Positions 13,857 through 21,117 of a DNA stretch of 21,491 bases are shown in pieces. The notes beneath the pieces are model-generated. The model saw only the letters and a list, made by a program, of their open reading frames with translations, did no database searches and was not told the DNA's origin. Location: assembly GCA_052386775.1 (NCBI GenBank), contig JBQTJV010000255.1, positions 1 through 21,491 of the forward strand, read 5' to 3'. The position numbers and the translations under genes were made by a program. Within the stretch, counting starts at the first letter, position 1. The number at the start of each line of letters is the position of its first letter. This DNA comes from DSOT01 sp052386775 (lineage in GTDB: Bacteria; Pseudomonadota; Gammaproteobacteria; Burkholderiales; SG8-41).

Positions 13857-14618
13857 ATGGACCCGACCCGACGCGGCGCGCACGCTGCGACCGCAGGCGC
13901 CAAGGGGCCGCCGCAGGCGACCCCGCTCACGCGCTCGCTGCCCGAGCAGATCGCAGGGCAGCTTTCCGAGCGCATCATCACCGGCGCGTATGTCCCCGGG
14001 CAGCGCATCCTGGAGCAGGGGATCGCCGCGGAATTCGCCGTGAGCCGCGGGCCGGTGCGCGAAGCGCTGCGGCTGCTGGAGCGCGACGGGCTGGTCACGA
14101 TCCTGCCGCGGCGCGGCGCGCAGATCACTAATTTGAGCGCCGCCGAAGTCAGGGAGATCTTCGACATCCGCGCGGTGCTCAACGGATTGCGCGACCGCGA
14201 ACTGGCGCAGGACCCCGACCGCATGCTTCTTCTGGCCCCGCTGGAGGCTGAGGTCGCGAAGCTCGCCCGCTACGCGCGCCAGCCCGACATGGGCGATGCC
14301 TATGTGGAAACCGTCTTCGCGCTGAACCGCATGCTCACCCGGGCCTCGCGGAACAGCAGGCTCCGGACCATCCTCGATTCGCTGGCGTTGCAGACGCTGC
14401 GCTACTCGCGGCTCGGGCTCTCCACGCCGCAGCGGCGCCGGCAATCTGTGCAGCACTGGCAGAAACTGGTAAAAGCCATCAGGGATGGCGATGCCGCGGC
14501 GGCCGAACGCGCCGCGCAGCAGCGCGTGCTGGATTCGCGCGATGCGGCGATCCGCAAGCTCGAAGAACAGGGTACCGACGGCGCTTCGCCCGCCAGCCAG
14601 TCGCGGCGGGTAGCCTGA
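13857..14618 (+). CDS. GntR-family (FadR/FCD subfamily) transcriptional regulator
   Basis: 253 residues from the ATG at 13857. A winged helix-turn-helix occupies about 30-95: LSERIITGAYVPGQRI, then LEQGIAAEFAVSRGPVREAL with the typical SRGPVREAL recognition helix, then LERDGLVTILPRRGAQI as the wing. A mostly helical FCD ligand-binding domain follows (about 97-235). The FCD metal-binding histidines are incomplete: the usual FH before the ASxN segment reads LN (near 173-174), and the final His of the last helix appears replaced, while a His in VQHWQKL remains. It may thus bind ligand without metal. An open frame runs 44 codons further upstream, but it would cross both the palindrome and promoter. 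It probably represses its own operon and the divergent carboxylase operon, released by an organic acid or acyl-CoA (inference). Confidence 0.9.
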   Translation: MDPTRRGAHAATAGAKGPPQATPLTRSLPEQIAGQLSERIITGAYVPGQRILEQGIAAEFAVSRGPVREALRLLERDGLVTILPRRGAQITNLSAAEVREIFDIRAVLNGLRDRELAQDPDRMLLLAPLEAEVAKLARYARQPDMGDAYVETVFALNRMLTRASRNSRLRTILDSLALQTLRYSRLGLSTPQRRRQSVQHWQKLVKAIRDGDAAAAERAAQQRVLDSRDAAIRKLEEQGTDGASPASQSRRVA

Positions 14619-14635
14619 CCTCAAGAGGGTTTCGC

Positions 14636-15439
14636 ATGACTTTACCAAGACTCACCGACGCGGCCTTGACGCTCGAAGCCCGCGTGGCGGTCCTGACCTT
14701 CAAACGCGATGACGTGCGCAATGCGCTCACCAGCACCGCGCTGGTCGACGACATCCCGAATGCGATCGCATGGGCCAATGCGAATCCCGACGTGTCGGTC
14801 CTCGTCATGACCGGAGAAGGCAGCGCGTTCTCCGCCGGCGGCAACATCAAGACCATGGGCGAGCGCGCTAAGGCGGCGCCGCACATCCTGCAACAGAACT
14901 ACCGCAGCGGCATACAGCGCATTCCGCTTGCGCTCGAAGCGGCCGAGATTCCGGTCATCGCCGCGGTGAACGGCCCGGCGATCGGGGCGGGATTCGACAT
15001 GGCCAACATGTGCGACATCCGTATCGGCTCGACCAGCGCGCAGTTTGGCGAGACTTTCGTCAATCTCGGCATCGTGCCCGGAGACGGGGGCGCCTGGTTC
15101 CTGCAGCGTTTGCTCGGCTATCAGCGCGCCGCGGACCTCGTCTTTACCGGCCGCATCGTAAAAGCGCAGGAAGCCAAGGAGATCGGCATCCTGCTCGAAG
15201 TGACGGAGCCGGAGGGGCTGATGTCACGCGCGCTGGAGATCGCGCGCAAGATCGCGGCCAAGCCGCCGCTGGCGGTGCGCTACAACAAGAAGCTGATGAA
15301 GCTCGCGCAACGTCAGAACCTCGAAGAACATCTCGACATCTGTGCGGCCTATCAGGCGATCTGCCACAAGACCGAAGATCATGCCGAGGCGCTCGCCGCA
15401 TTCTTCGAAAAGCGCGCCGGGCGCTTCCAGGGCAGATGA
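14636..15439 (+). CDS. Enoyl-CoA hydratase/isomerase (crotonase) family protein with variant active site
   Basis: 267 residues with a complete crotonase fold. The oxyanion-hole segments are FSAGGNIKTM (residues 65-74) and NGPAIGAGFDMANMCD (112-127). The two catalytic glutamates of rat mitochondrial hydratase (Glu144, Glu164, from memory) align here with Asp121 in GAGFDM and Phe141 in FGETFVNLG; Glu139 is close but out of register. PGDGGAWFLQRLLG replaces the usual PGAGGTQRL. CoA binding and oxyanion stabilisation look intact, but simple water addition is doubtful; isomerisation, hydrolysis, decarboxylation or C-C cleavage are alternatives. It starts 17 bases after the GntR gene behind an AGAGG sequence and overlaps the next gene by 4 bases. 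Co-regulation with the carboxylase operon suggests it works on that pathway's CoA esters. Confidence 0.87.
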   Translation: MTLPRLTDAALTLEARVAVLTFKRDDVRNALTSTALVDDIPNAIAWANANPDVSVLVMTGEGSAFSAGGNIKTMGERAKAAPHILQQNYRSGIQRIPLALEAAEIPVIAAVNGPAIGAGFDMANMCDIRIGSTSAQFGETFVNLGIVPGDGGAWFLQRLLGYQRAADLVFTGRIVKAQEAKEIGILLEVTEPEGLMSRALEIARKIAAKPPLAVRYNKKLMKLAQRQNLEEHLDICAAYQAICHKTEDHAEALAAFFEKRAGRFQGR

Positions 15440-16137
15440 GCCCCGTGCGAGCCGCAACGCCTGTCTTGGCCGCACTCGTCCTTGTGCTCGCCGCGACACT
15501 GGCTGGTGCGCAGGAGTCTGCGCCTCCGAAAAAGCTCATGCCGGTGGACGAGGCCGCTCCGGACCCCTCCTGGATCAGTTTTCGCAACCGGTTGCTCGAG
15601 GCCTTGCAAAAACACGACCGCACATTCCTGCTCTCGGTGCTCGACCGCAACATCCGCAATCCACTCGATTCTCCGCGCGGCATCGCCGCTTTCAGCAAGC
15701 AGTGGGACCTGCAGGCTGACGATAGCCCGATCTGGCGCGAGCTGCCCGGTGCGCTCTTCCTGGGCAGCGCGTGGCTCAAGCCGGAAAAGGGTCCGCGCCA
15801 GCTCTGCGCGCCCTACGTCGCCGCGAAGTGGCCCGACGACCTCGACCCCTTCGATTACGGCGCGGTGACGACCCGCGAGGCGCTCGCCAAGACCGACCCT
15901 TCCTCCGACTCCGGCACGGTAAGCACGTTGTCCTACGACATCGTGCGGGTCACCGACTGGGAAGTGGCGGATCGTTCCCCGGGCGCGAAACAAAAGTGGG
16001 TGAAGATCCGAGTCAACGACAAGGACGCCTACGTCCCGGAGGAGCAGATCCGCAGCCCGATCGAGCACCGGGCGTGCTTCGTAAAGACCGAGAGCGGCTG
16101 GCGCATGGTCGCGTTCGTGGTCGGCATGGAGAAATAG
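15436..16137 (+). CDS. Exported protein with SH3-like C-terminal region, function unknown
   Basis: 233 residues from the ATG at 15436, which overlaps the crotonase stop (ATGA). The N terminus has a Sec signal peptide: MSPVRAA, a hydrophobic core of Ala, Leu and Val, and an AGA-QE cleavage site after about residue 25. The mature part starts with a Pro/Lys-rich linker, then a helical segment (about 45-95; SFRNRLLEALQKHDRTF). The last 70 residues (WVKIRVNDKDAYVPEEQIRSP) look like a bacterial SH3-type beta barrel of the kind that binds cell-wall material. No catalytic motif is visible. It is expected in the periplasm. The open frame upstream inside the crotonase gene is a shadow. Its link to the carboxylase pathway is unclear and it may simply be carried along in the operon. 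Confidence 0.75.
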   Translation: MSPVRAATPVLAALVLVLAATLAGAQESAPPKKLMPVDEAAPDPSWISFRNRLLEALQKHDRTFLLSVLDRNIRNPLDSPRGIAAFSKQWDLQADDSPIWRELPGALFLGSAWLKPEKGPRQLCAPYVAAKWPDDLDPFDYGAVTTREALAKTDPSSDSGTVSTLSYDIVRVTDWEVADRSPGAKQKWVKIRVNDKDAYVPEEQIRSPIEHRACFVKTESGWRMVAFVVGMEK

Positions 16138-16146
16138 CCCGGCGCG

Positions 16147-17121
16147 ATGAAGCGGGGCATCGGCCTGGCAACGGCTCTGGTCATGATTTCCTCAGCGCAC
16201 GCGCTCGATATCCAGGCGCACCGCGGCGGGCGCGGCCTCATGCCGGAAAACACCCTGCCGGCCTTCGCGCACGCCCTGGCGCTCGGGGTCTCGACCCTCG
16301 AACTCGACTGCGCGATCACGCGCGACGGCGTCGTAGTGGTGAGTCACGATTCCCTGCTCAACCCCGATATCACCCGCGATGCGCAGGGCCGGTGGCTGGC
16401 CCGTCCCGGGCCCCCGATCTGGCGTCTGAGCTTTGAGGCCTTGCAACGCTACGACGTCGGGCGCATCCGGCCCGGATCCCGCTACGCCGCGCGCTTTGCC
16501 ACTCAGAAACCGGTTGACGCTACCCGGGTCCCACGGCTCATCGACGTCTTCGCGCTCGCGCGCCGCGCCGGAAACGAGACGGTCCGCTTCAATATCGAAA
16601 CCAAGGTGTCGCCGGCGGATGCCGATAGCACGGACGCGCCCGAGTCGTTCGCCCGCAAAGTCATCGGGGGCGTGCGGGCGTCCGGCATGGCGCAACGGGT
16701 CACGATTCAGTCTTTCGACTGGCGCACGCTGAAAGTCGTGCAGCAGGAGGCGCCCGGGATCGCGACGGCCTATCTCACCGCGCAGCAGGATTTCATGGAC
16801 AACATCCGCGCCGCCGAAAGCAGTTCCCCGTGGACTGCGGGGCTGCACGTTAGCCGATTCGGCGGTTCCATTCCGCGCCTGATCAAGGCGGCGGGTGGCG
16901 CGGTGTGGTCGCCGTATCACGCCGAAGTGACGGCGGAGGCGGTGCGTGAGGCCCAGCGCCTGGGGCTCAAGGTCGTGGTGTGGACCGTCAACGCCGAAGC
17001 CGACATGCGCCGCATGATCGAATTCGGCGTCGACGGCATCATCTCGGATTATCCCGACCGGCTGCGCAGCGTCGCGACGCAAGCCGGTATCGCGCTCCCG
17101 GTCGCAACACCGCCGCACTGA
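16147..17121 (+). CDS. Exported glycerophosphodiester phosphodiesterase
   Basis: 324 residues. A short signal peptide (MKRGIGLATALVMISSAHA, cleavage after about 19) leads to a TIM-barrel GDPD domain. The catalytic and metal residues are visible: HRGGRG with His25, PENT with Glu34, LELDCAITRDG with Glu52 and Asp54, and VVSHD with His67. RFNIETKV near 193-200 supplies a further acidic metal ligand. The end of the barrel reads VVVWTVNAEADMRRMIEFGVDGIISDYPD, split here by type as the WTVN strand and the GVDGIISDYPD closing strand, both standard. It hydrolyses glycerophosphodiesters to glycerol 3-phosphate and an alcohol in the periplasm. It begins 9 bases after the SH3-like gene and ends 3 bases from the convergent phosphoesterase. 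No Shine-Dalgarno is obvious before the ATG. Confidence 0.92.
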   Translation: MKRGIGLATALVMISSAHALDIQAHRGGRGLMPENTLPAFAHALALGVSTLELDCAITRDGVVVVSHDSLLNPDITRDAQGRWLARPGPPIWRLSFEALQRYDVGRIRPGSRYAARFATQKPVDATRVPRLIDVFALARRAGNETVRFNIETKVSPADADSTDAPESFARKVIGGVRASGMAQRVTIQSFDWRTLKVVQQEAPGIATAYLTAQQDFMDNIRAAESSSPWTAGLHVSRFGGSIPRLIKAAGGAVWSPYHAEVTAEAVREAQRLGLKVVVWTVNAEADMRRMIEFGVDGIISDYPDRLRSVATQAGIALPVATPPH

Positions 17122-17124
17122 GGT

Positions 17125-17592
17125 TTAGAACCTGGCATCGAGCCTGACCAGCCGCGCTTCGACGCGCGCTTTGTCGATCAGCAATTCGGCGGCGGCGATC
17201 GGCAGACGGAAGCGCCGGGGGCCGGCGCTTCCGGGGTTGACGTAGAGCACGCCATCGCGCTCCTCCACTATGGGCTGATGCGAGTGGCCCGTCACCACGA
17301 CACGGAATCCGGCCGCCGCTGGATCGACGTCAAGCTGCGCGAGATCGTGCAGGACGTATATGCACACGCCGTCGACCTCCAGAACTTCCGAAGTGGACAG
17401 GGCGTCGGCCCACGCCCCACTGTCGTTATTCCCCCGCACCGCGGTGACCGGTGCAATGGCCGCCAGCTCCTCGAGTATGAAAGCACGCACGATATCGCCC
17501 GCGTGAATGATGTAGTCGCTGCCCTTTAGAAAAGCGACGGCTTCGGGGCGCAGCAAACCATGCGTATCCGAAATCAAACCTATCCGCGGCAT
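17125..17592 (-). CDS. YfcE/MJ0936-type metallophosphoesterase
   Basis: 155 residues, the usual length for small calcineurin-like phosphodiesterases of the YfcE type. The metal-binding motifs occur in order: ISDTHG (Asp9, His11), HAGDIV, GNND, and VTGHSHQP, followed by LYVNPGSAGPRR. No signal peptide, so cytoplasmic. I start at the ATG at 17592, preceded by GGAGGA at a spacing of about 9, instead of an in-frame upstream codon at 17613. It should hydrolyse phosphodiesters or phosphomonoesters; the natural substrate of such proteins is mostly unknown. It faces the glycerophosphodiesterase gene tail to tail with a 3-base gap, and has no evident tie to the carboxylase operon. Confidence 0.9.
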   Translation of the reverse strand: MPRIGLISDTHGLLRPEAVAFLKGSDYIIHAGDIVRAFILEELAAIAPVTAVRGNNDSGAWADALSTSEVLEVDGVCIYVLHDLAQLDVDPAAAGFRVVVTGHSHQPIVEERDGVLYVNPGSAGPRRFRLPIAAAELLIDKARVEARLVRLDARF

Positions 17593-17773
17593 CTGCGCTG
17601 TCCTCCGCCCCATGGGCTGAACTTCACTCGGAAATTCTTACAGTCGCCAGCGTTCAACATTTACCTGCCGACACCGCGCCGGCTGCGGAATTCCCCAATG
17701 GAACAATTCCTTGCGATGCGGGAACAAAAAATGCGTGGGTCTGCACCGTTATCCAAGCTGATTGGAGGAATTC

Positions 17774-18256
17774 ATGTCACGGTTTCGTCTTCTTTTGAGT
17801 ACGATGCTCTTCGTCACCCTGGCGGCGTGCGGCACCACCGATTACTACCCGGGCTACCACGCCGACGGCTCGCCGGCCGGGTCCACCGCGCCGGCACTCA
17901 ACTATCAGCCCGGCTACGGTGTCGTGCAAGCCGTTTCGGTCGTTGAATATGAGGATCGACGCGGCGGCATCGGGGCCGGCGCAGTCGCCGGCGGCGTTGT
18001 CGGCGCGATCCTCGGCAGTCAGATCGGAAGCGGCAGCGGGCGCGCGGCGGCGACCGTTGCCGGCGCCGGGGGTGGCGCGTACGTCGGGCACCAGATCGAG
18101 CGGCGCACTCGCGCGAATCCGGTCGACGCCTACCAGTTGACGCTGCGTATGGACGACGGCACGGTGCAGAACATCGTTCAGGACAACCGCGCGTTCCAGG
18201 TCGGCGACCGCGTTCACGTCACCAGCGACGGCAGAGTCGTCCTGCTGCGATCTTAG
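17774..18256 (+). CDS. Glycine-zipper outer-membrane lipoprotein (SlyB/17 kDa antigen type)
   Basis: 160 residues. The signal ends in a lipobox, TLAAC, with Cys19 as the lipidated residue; the next residue is Gly, so sorting to the outer membrane is expected. A Tyr/Pro/Gly-rich linker (20-55) precedes a glycine-zipper two-helix region (about 64-105), rich in GxxxG patterns such as GAGAVAGGVVGAILGS. The C-terminal part (VDAYQLTLRMDDGTVQNIVQ to GDRVHVTSDGRVVLL) is the small beta domain common to these proteins. The ATG at 17774 follows TTGGAGGAATTC, an excellent ribosome site; a TTG four codons upstream lies within that site and is not the start. Likely an envelope-integrity protein. About 180 bases separate it from the divergent phosphoesterase gene. 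Confidence 0.9.
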   Translation: MSRFRLLLSTMLFVTLAACGTTDYYPGYHADGSPAGSTAPALNYQPGYGVVQAVSVVEYEDRRGGIGAGAVAGGVVGAILGSQIGSGSGRAAATVAGAGGGAYVGHQIERRTRANPVDAYQLTLRMDDGTVQNIVQDNRAFQVGDRVHVTSDGRVVLLRS

Positions 18257-18279
18257 GGCCGCAGCCGATAGACGGTGAT

Positions 18280-18301
18280 GGGCCGGCGCAGAGCGCGGCC
18301 C
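18280..18301. terminator. Strong GC hairpin between convergent genes, possible terminator
   Basis: GGGCC (18280-18284), a bulged G, GCGC (18286-18289), loop AGA, GCGC (18293-18296) and GGCCC (18297-18301) form a 9-bp stem. It lies between the convergent ends of the lipoprotein (18256) and carbonic anhydrase (18314) genes. Neither side has a real T-run, so it may pause polymerase or protect 3' ends rather than act as a classical intrinsic terminator. Confidence 0.4.
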
Positions 18302-18313
18302 GTCGTTGTCGTC

Positions 18314-18952
18314 CTAATCGCGCGCTGCGAGCGCCGCCTGATAAACAGGAAGCGCCTCGTCCCGCGTGGTGATCGTCATGTTCAGGTCGCGCAACAAGCC
18401 GTCCTGCAGCCCGTAGATCCAGCCGTGAACTGCAAGCGGCTGGCCGCGTCCCCACGCATCGAGTGCGATAGTGGTTTGGCACACGTTCATTACCTGCTCG
18501 ATCACGTTCAGCTCGCAGAGCTTTGCCGCGGCATCGGTCGCCGGCTGCCGCAGGCGCGCCGCATGCTTTTCGTGAACGTCCTGGACGTGCCGCAGCCAGT
18601 TGTCGCTGAGCCCGATGCGCTCGCGTCGGAGCGCAGCCTGCACACCGCTGCACCCGTAGTGTCCGCAGACGATAACGTGCTTGACCTTGAGAATGTCCAC
18701 CGCAAACTGCATCACCGAAAGGCAGTTTAGATCCGTGTGAACCACCAGGTTGGCGACGTTGCGGTGAACGAACAGCTCCCCGGGCAGGAGATCCACGATC
18801 TCGTTGGCCGGTACCCGGCTGTCGGAGCAGCCGATCCACAAGTATTCGGGATACTGCTGGCGCGAAAGCTTGGCGAAGAAATGCGGATCGCGCTGCCGCA
18901 TACGTTCCGACCAGGTCCTGTTGTTGGCGAAAAGATGCTTGAGGGTTCTCAT
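18314..18952 (-). CDS. can: Beta-class carbonic anhydrase (Can type)
   Basis: 212 residues from the ATG at 18952. Zinc ligands sit at the same numbers as in E. coli Can (from memory): Cys42 and Asp44 in GCSDSR, His98 and Cys101 in CGHYGC, with Arg46 forming the Asp-Arg dyad. The rest matches closely: NNRTWSERM, PGELFVHRNVANLVVHTD, LCELNVIEQV, and HGWIYGLQDGLLRDL. It interconverts carbon dioxide and bicarbonate in the cytoplasm. Bicarbonate is the co-substrate of biotin carboxylase, so a carbonic anhydrase a few kilobases from carboxylase genes may be useful, although Can is also a general housekeeping gene. Open frame continues 54 codons upstream but the family N terminus fits the chosen start. 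The ATG overlaps the stop of a possible small ORF. Confidence 0.93.
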   Translation of the reverse strand: MRTLKHLFANNRTWSERMRQRDPHFFAKLSRQQYPEYLWIGCSDSRVPANEIVDLLPGELFVHRNVANLVVHTDLNCLSVMQFAVDILKVKHVIVCGHYGCSGVQAALRRERIGLSDNWLRHVQDVHEKHAARLRQPATDAAAKLCELNVIEQVMNVCQTTIALDAWGRGQPLAVHGWIYGLQDGLLRDLNMTITTRDEALPVYQAALAARD

Positions 18953-19149
18953 GAGCTGCGCGGACGAGAAAACCCGGACGGCGTACTTTGCAGCCGCGAA
19001 AGCCGCGCGAAGAGCAGGCGCCAGATGCGCGCCGCAATCGCGTCGAATTCGGCCTCGCTCACGCGAAAACCACAGCGCTGGACCGGGAAGGGACCGTCGC
19101 GCACGTTTGGACAACCGGGATCAGGGCTTGATTCCCGGCGGCCATTCAT
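18949..19149 (-). CDS. Possible small ORF coupled to carbonic anhydrase, unknown
   Basis: A 66-codon frame, with an alternative in-frame start at 19179, fills the gap between the GFA-family gene and carbonic anhydrase. Its TGA overlaps the carbonic anhydrase ATG in an ATGA, and its start overlaps the end of the GFA gene. The central codons are strongly biased to G or C in the third position, as in the neighbours. The product has two cysteines (near GCPN and QRCGF) and an amphipathic helix (EAEFDAIAARIWRLLFARL). I recognise no family and see no Shine-Dalgarno. It could be a genuine coupled small protein, a gene remnant, or chance. Confidence 0.3.
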   Translation of the reverse strand: MNGRRESSPDPGCPNVRDGPFPVQRCGFRVSEAEFDAIAARIWRLLFARLSRLQSTPSGFSRPRSS

Positions 19150-19528
19150 CAAACTGGGGGAGGGCATCCGTGATTTCATGCCACGGTGCTCCGGATTTCA
19201 CGAAAATGTGTTCGACCGGACGCACCCCCGGATCGCCATCGACCGATCCCAACACCACCTCCATAATCTTTCCGGCAATACTGATGACTAGAGGCGACCC
19301 ACATTTCCGGCAGAAGCACCGCTTGTTTCCCGGCGAGGATTCGTATTCCGCGACAAACCCGGCGCCTGACGTCCATCGGAACTGGCCAGGATCGATGTGC
19401 GCCCACGTTACGAACGCCGCCCCGTGAGCCTTCCTGCAGATGGAACAATGACAATGACCCGCCGCTTTGAACGCGCCGGAAATCTCGTAACTCACCGACC
19501 CACACAAACAGCCGCCGCGCATCGCCAC
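19121..19528 (-). CDS. GFA/CENP-V-family zinc protein
   Basis: 135 residues of the glutathione-dependent formaldehyde-activating enzyme (GFA) fold. The zinc-binding cysteines are present: GGCLCGSVSYE near the N terminus, HCHCSICRKAHG in the first third, and CFCRKCGSPL in the centre. The rest of the barrel (VVLGSVDGDPGVRP, HIFVKSGAPWHEI) is typical, as is the total length. I prefer a GTG start at 19528 because GGAGG (19536-19540) lies exactly 7 bases upstream; the ATG at 19522 would be 13 bases away. Few members of this family have a proven activity and the formaldehyde role is disputed, so substrate is left open. It follows carboxyltransferase 3 by 23 bases on the same strand and is probably co-transcribed. 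Confidence 0.87.
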   Translation of the reverse strand: MAMRGGCLCGSVSYEISGAFKAAGHCHCSICRKAHGAAFVTWAHIDPGQFRWTSGAGFVAEYESSPGNKRCFCRKCGSPLVISIAGKIMEVVLGSVDGDPGVRPVEHIFVKSGAPWHEITDALPQFDEWPPGIKP

Positions 19529-19551
19529 TTCGCTGCCTCCAAAAAAACCGG

Positions 19552-21087
19552 CTAATAGCTCGTCGGCCAGTTGCGCAGCAGGTGCTCGCCGACGCCGTTC
19601 TTCATGCGCATGCGATGGACCTGCAGCGTGCGAATAAGGTAATCGCGGGTGTCGCGCGGGTCGATGACGTCCTGCGCCTCGTACAGTTCCGCGAGGCCCC
19701 ACGCGGTCGTGTCGCGCTCCACTTCGGCCTTGAGCTGTGCGAACCGCTCGGGATCATCTTCCTGCTTCATGCCGTAGAGCACGTTGACCGAGACCGCGGG
19801 GTCCATGAAGCCCAGGTCCGCGGTGGGCCAGCACACGACCTCGTCGGCGTTGCGCCCGCCCGCCATGTTGATATAGGCCTGGCCGTAGCTCTTGCGCAGG
19901 ATGACGGTGATCTTGGGTACGGTGACGAGCGTCAGCGCGTTCATCCAGTTGATGACCTTGCCCGGCATGCCGCGGATTTCGCCCTCGACGCCGATGAGAA
20001 AGCCGGGCACGTCGACCAGAAAGACGAGCGGCACGTTGAACGAATCGCACAGCACCATGAAGCTCGTCACCTTCTGGCAGGCGTCCGCGTCCAGCGCGCC
20101 GCCCTTGTAGAGCGGGTTGTTGGCGATGAAGCCTGCGCTCTTGCCGTCGAGGCGCGCGAGCACGGTGGCGACCGACCGGCCGTAGCGCTCCTTCAGCTCG
20201 AAACACGAATCGCGGTCCGCGAGCGCCGCGACGATCTTGCGCACGTCGTAAACCTGGTTGCGCGATTCCGGAAGGATGTCGAGGATCCCGCGGCTCGCCT
20301 GCTCGGAGCCCTCCGGCACAGGCTGCTCGGGCGGCGGCGCGTTGCAGTGGCTTGGCAGATACGAGAGGAATTTCCTGATCGCCTCGAGCGCCTGCTCGTC
20401 GCTGTCCACCGCCATATCCGCGAGGCCGGAGACACCGGTCAGCAGCTTCCACCCCCCGAGCTCTTCGGGATCGATCGGCCTGTTGATCGCGATCGAAGTC
20501 ACGTTGGGGCTCGCGATTGCCATGATCGCGCCCTTGCGCATCACCACGAAATCCGACATCGCGGAATACCAGGTGGAGGACCCGTAGCATTGCCCCAACA
20601 AGGCGGAGACCCACGGCGTTTCGCGCAGCCGCTGATACTCGGTGGGGTCCTGGGCGATGATGGCGCGGCCGGCGGCGCCCATGCGATCGGGCATCCGCGC
20701 ACCGCTGGATTCACCGAGGAAGACGAGCGGCAGTCCGCGCTTGCTGGCAACCTGCTTCACGTGCCGGATCTTCTTCATGTTGATGACGGCTGAGGAGGCG
20801 CCGAGCACGGTGAAATCGTTGGACACGAGCGCCACTTCCCGGCCATCGATGCGCGCGAACCCGGCGACCTTGCCGTCGGCGGGCGTCTTGTGCCTTACCT
20901 CCGGGCGGTTCGCGCGCGCAAATCGGCCCGACTCGATGAACGAGCCGGCGTCGATCAGGTAATCGATGCGCTCGCGCGCATTGAGATGGCCCTCGGCCTT
21001 GCGCTTCGCAAGCTTCTCCGGGCCGCCCATTGCGAGCGCCTCGGCGGTTTTGTCCCGTAACTGCCTGATCAGTTCGTCAAACGCCAT
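19552..21087 (-). CDS. Acyl-CoA carboxylase carboxyltransferase (carboxyltransferase 3)
   Basis: 511 residues, identical in length to carboxyltransferase 2 and clearly its paralogue: both start MAF, carry LNARERI- or WNARERI-type and GESxGARxPDxMG segments, and end in WPTSY. The first oxyanion motif, normally GPCAGGA, is GQCYGSS at 165-171. The C half shows SAGFIANNPLYKGGALDADA, LVDVPGFLIGVEGE and RKSYGQAYINMAGGRNAD. It should use carboxybiotin to carboxylate an acyl-CoA, but no biotin carboxylase or BCCP gene accompanies it here. It may borrow those made by the operon at 2105-13689. It lies 30 bases downstream of a TctC-like receptor gene on the same strand, suggesting that the imported acid is the source of its CoA substrate. 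Confidence 0.9.
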   Translation of the reverse strand: MAFDELIRQLRDKTAEALAMGGPEKLAKRKAEGHLNARERIDYLIDAGSFIESGRFARANRPEVRHKTPADGKVAGFARIDGREVALVSNDFTVLGASSAVINMKKIRHVKQVASKRGLPLVFLGESSGARMPDRMGAAGRAIIAQDPTEYQRLRETPWVSALLGQCYGSSTWYSAMSDFVVMRKGAIMAIASPNVTSIAINRPIDPEELGGWKLLTGVSGLADMAVDSDEQALEAIRKFLSYLPSHCNAPPPEQPVPEGSEQASRGILDILPESRNQVYDVRKIVAALADRDSCFELKERYGRSVATVLARLDGKSAGFIANNPLYKGGALDADACQKVTSFMVLCDSFNVPLVFLVDVPGFLIGVEGEIRGMPGKVINWMNALTLVTVPKITVILRKSYGQAYINMAGGRNADEVVCWPTADLGFMDPAVSVNVLYGMKQEDDPERFAQLKAEVERDTTAWGLAELYEAQDVIDPRDTRDYLIRTLQVHRMRMKNGVGEHLLRNWPTSY

Positions 21088-21117
21088 GCTCCGCCTGCAT
21101 TTCCGAATCCCGCGTGA

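Noticed and set aside
17119..17131. GGTT-TAG-AACC mini-hairpin at the convergent ends of the GDPD and phosphoesterase genes
   Set aside because: A four-base stem overlapping a stop codon, with no T-run; too weak for a terminator.
17687..17710. GGAATT...AATTCC inverted repeat upstream of the lipoprotein gene
   Set aside because: Only 6 bp with a 12-base gap, contains common EcoRI-like half-sites, and is not placed against any promoter I can define.
19582..20793. A 403-codon plus-strand frame opposite carboxyltransferase 3
   Set aside because: Antisense shadow with His/Arg/Val-rich composition and no domain.
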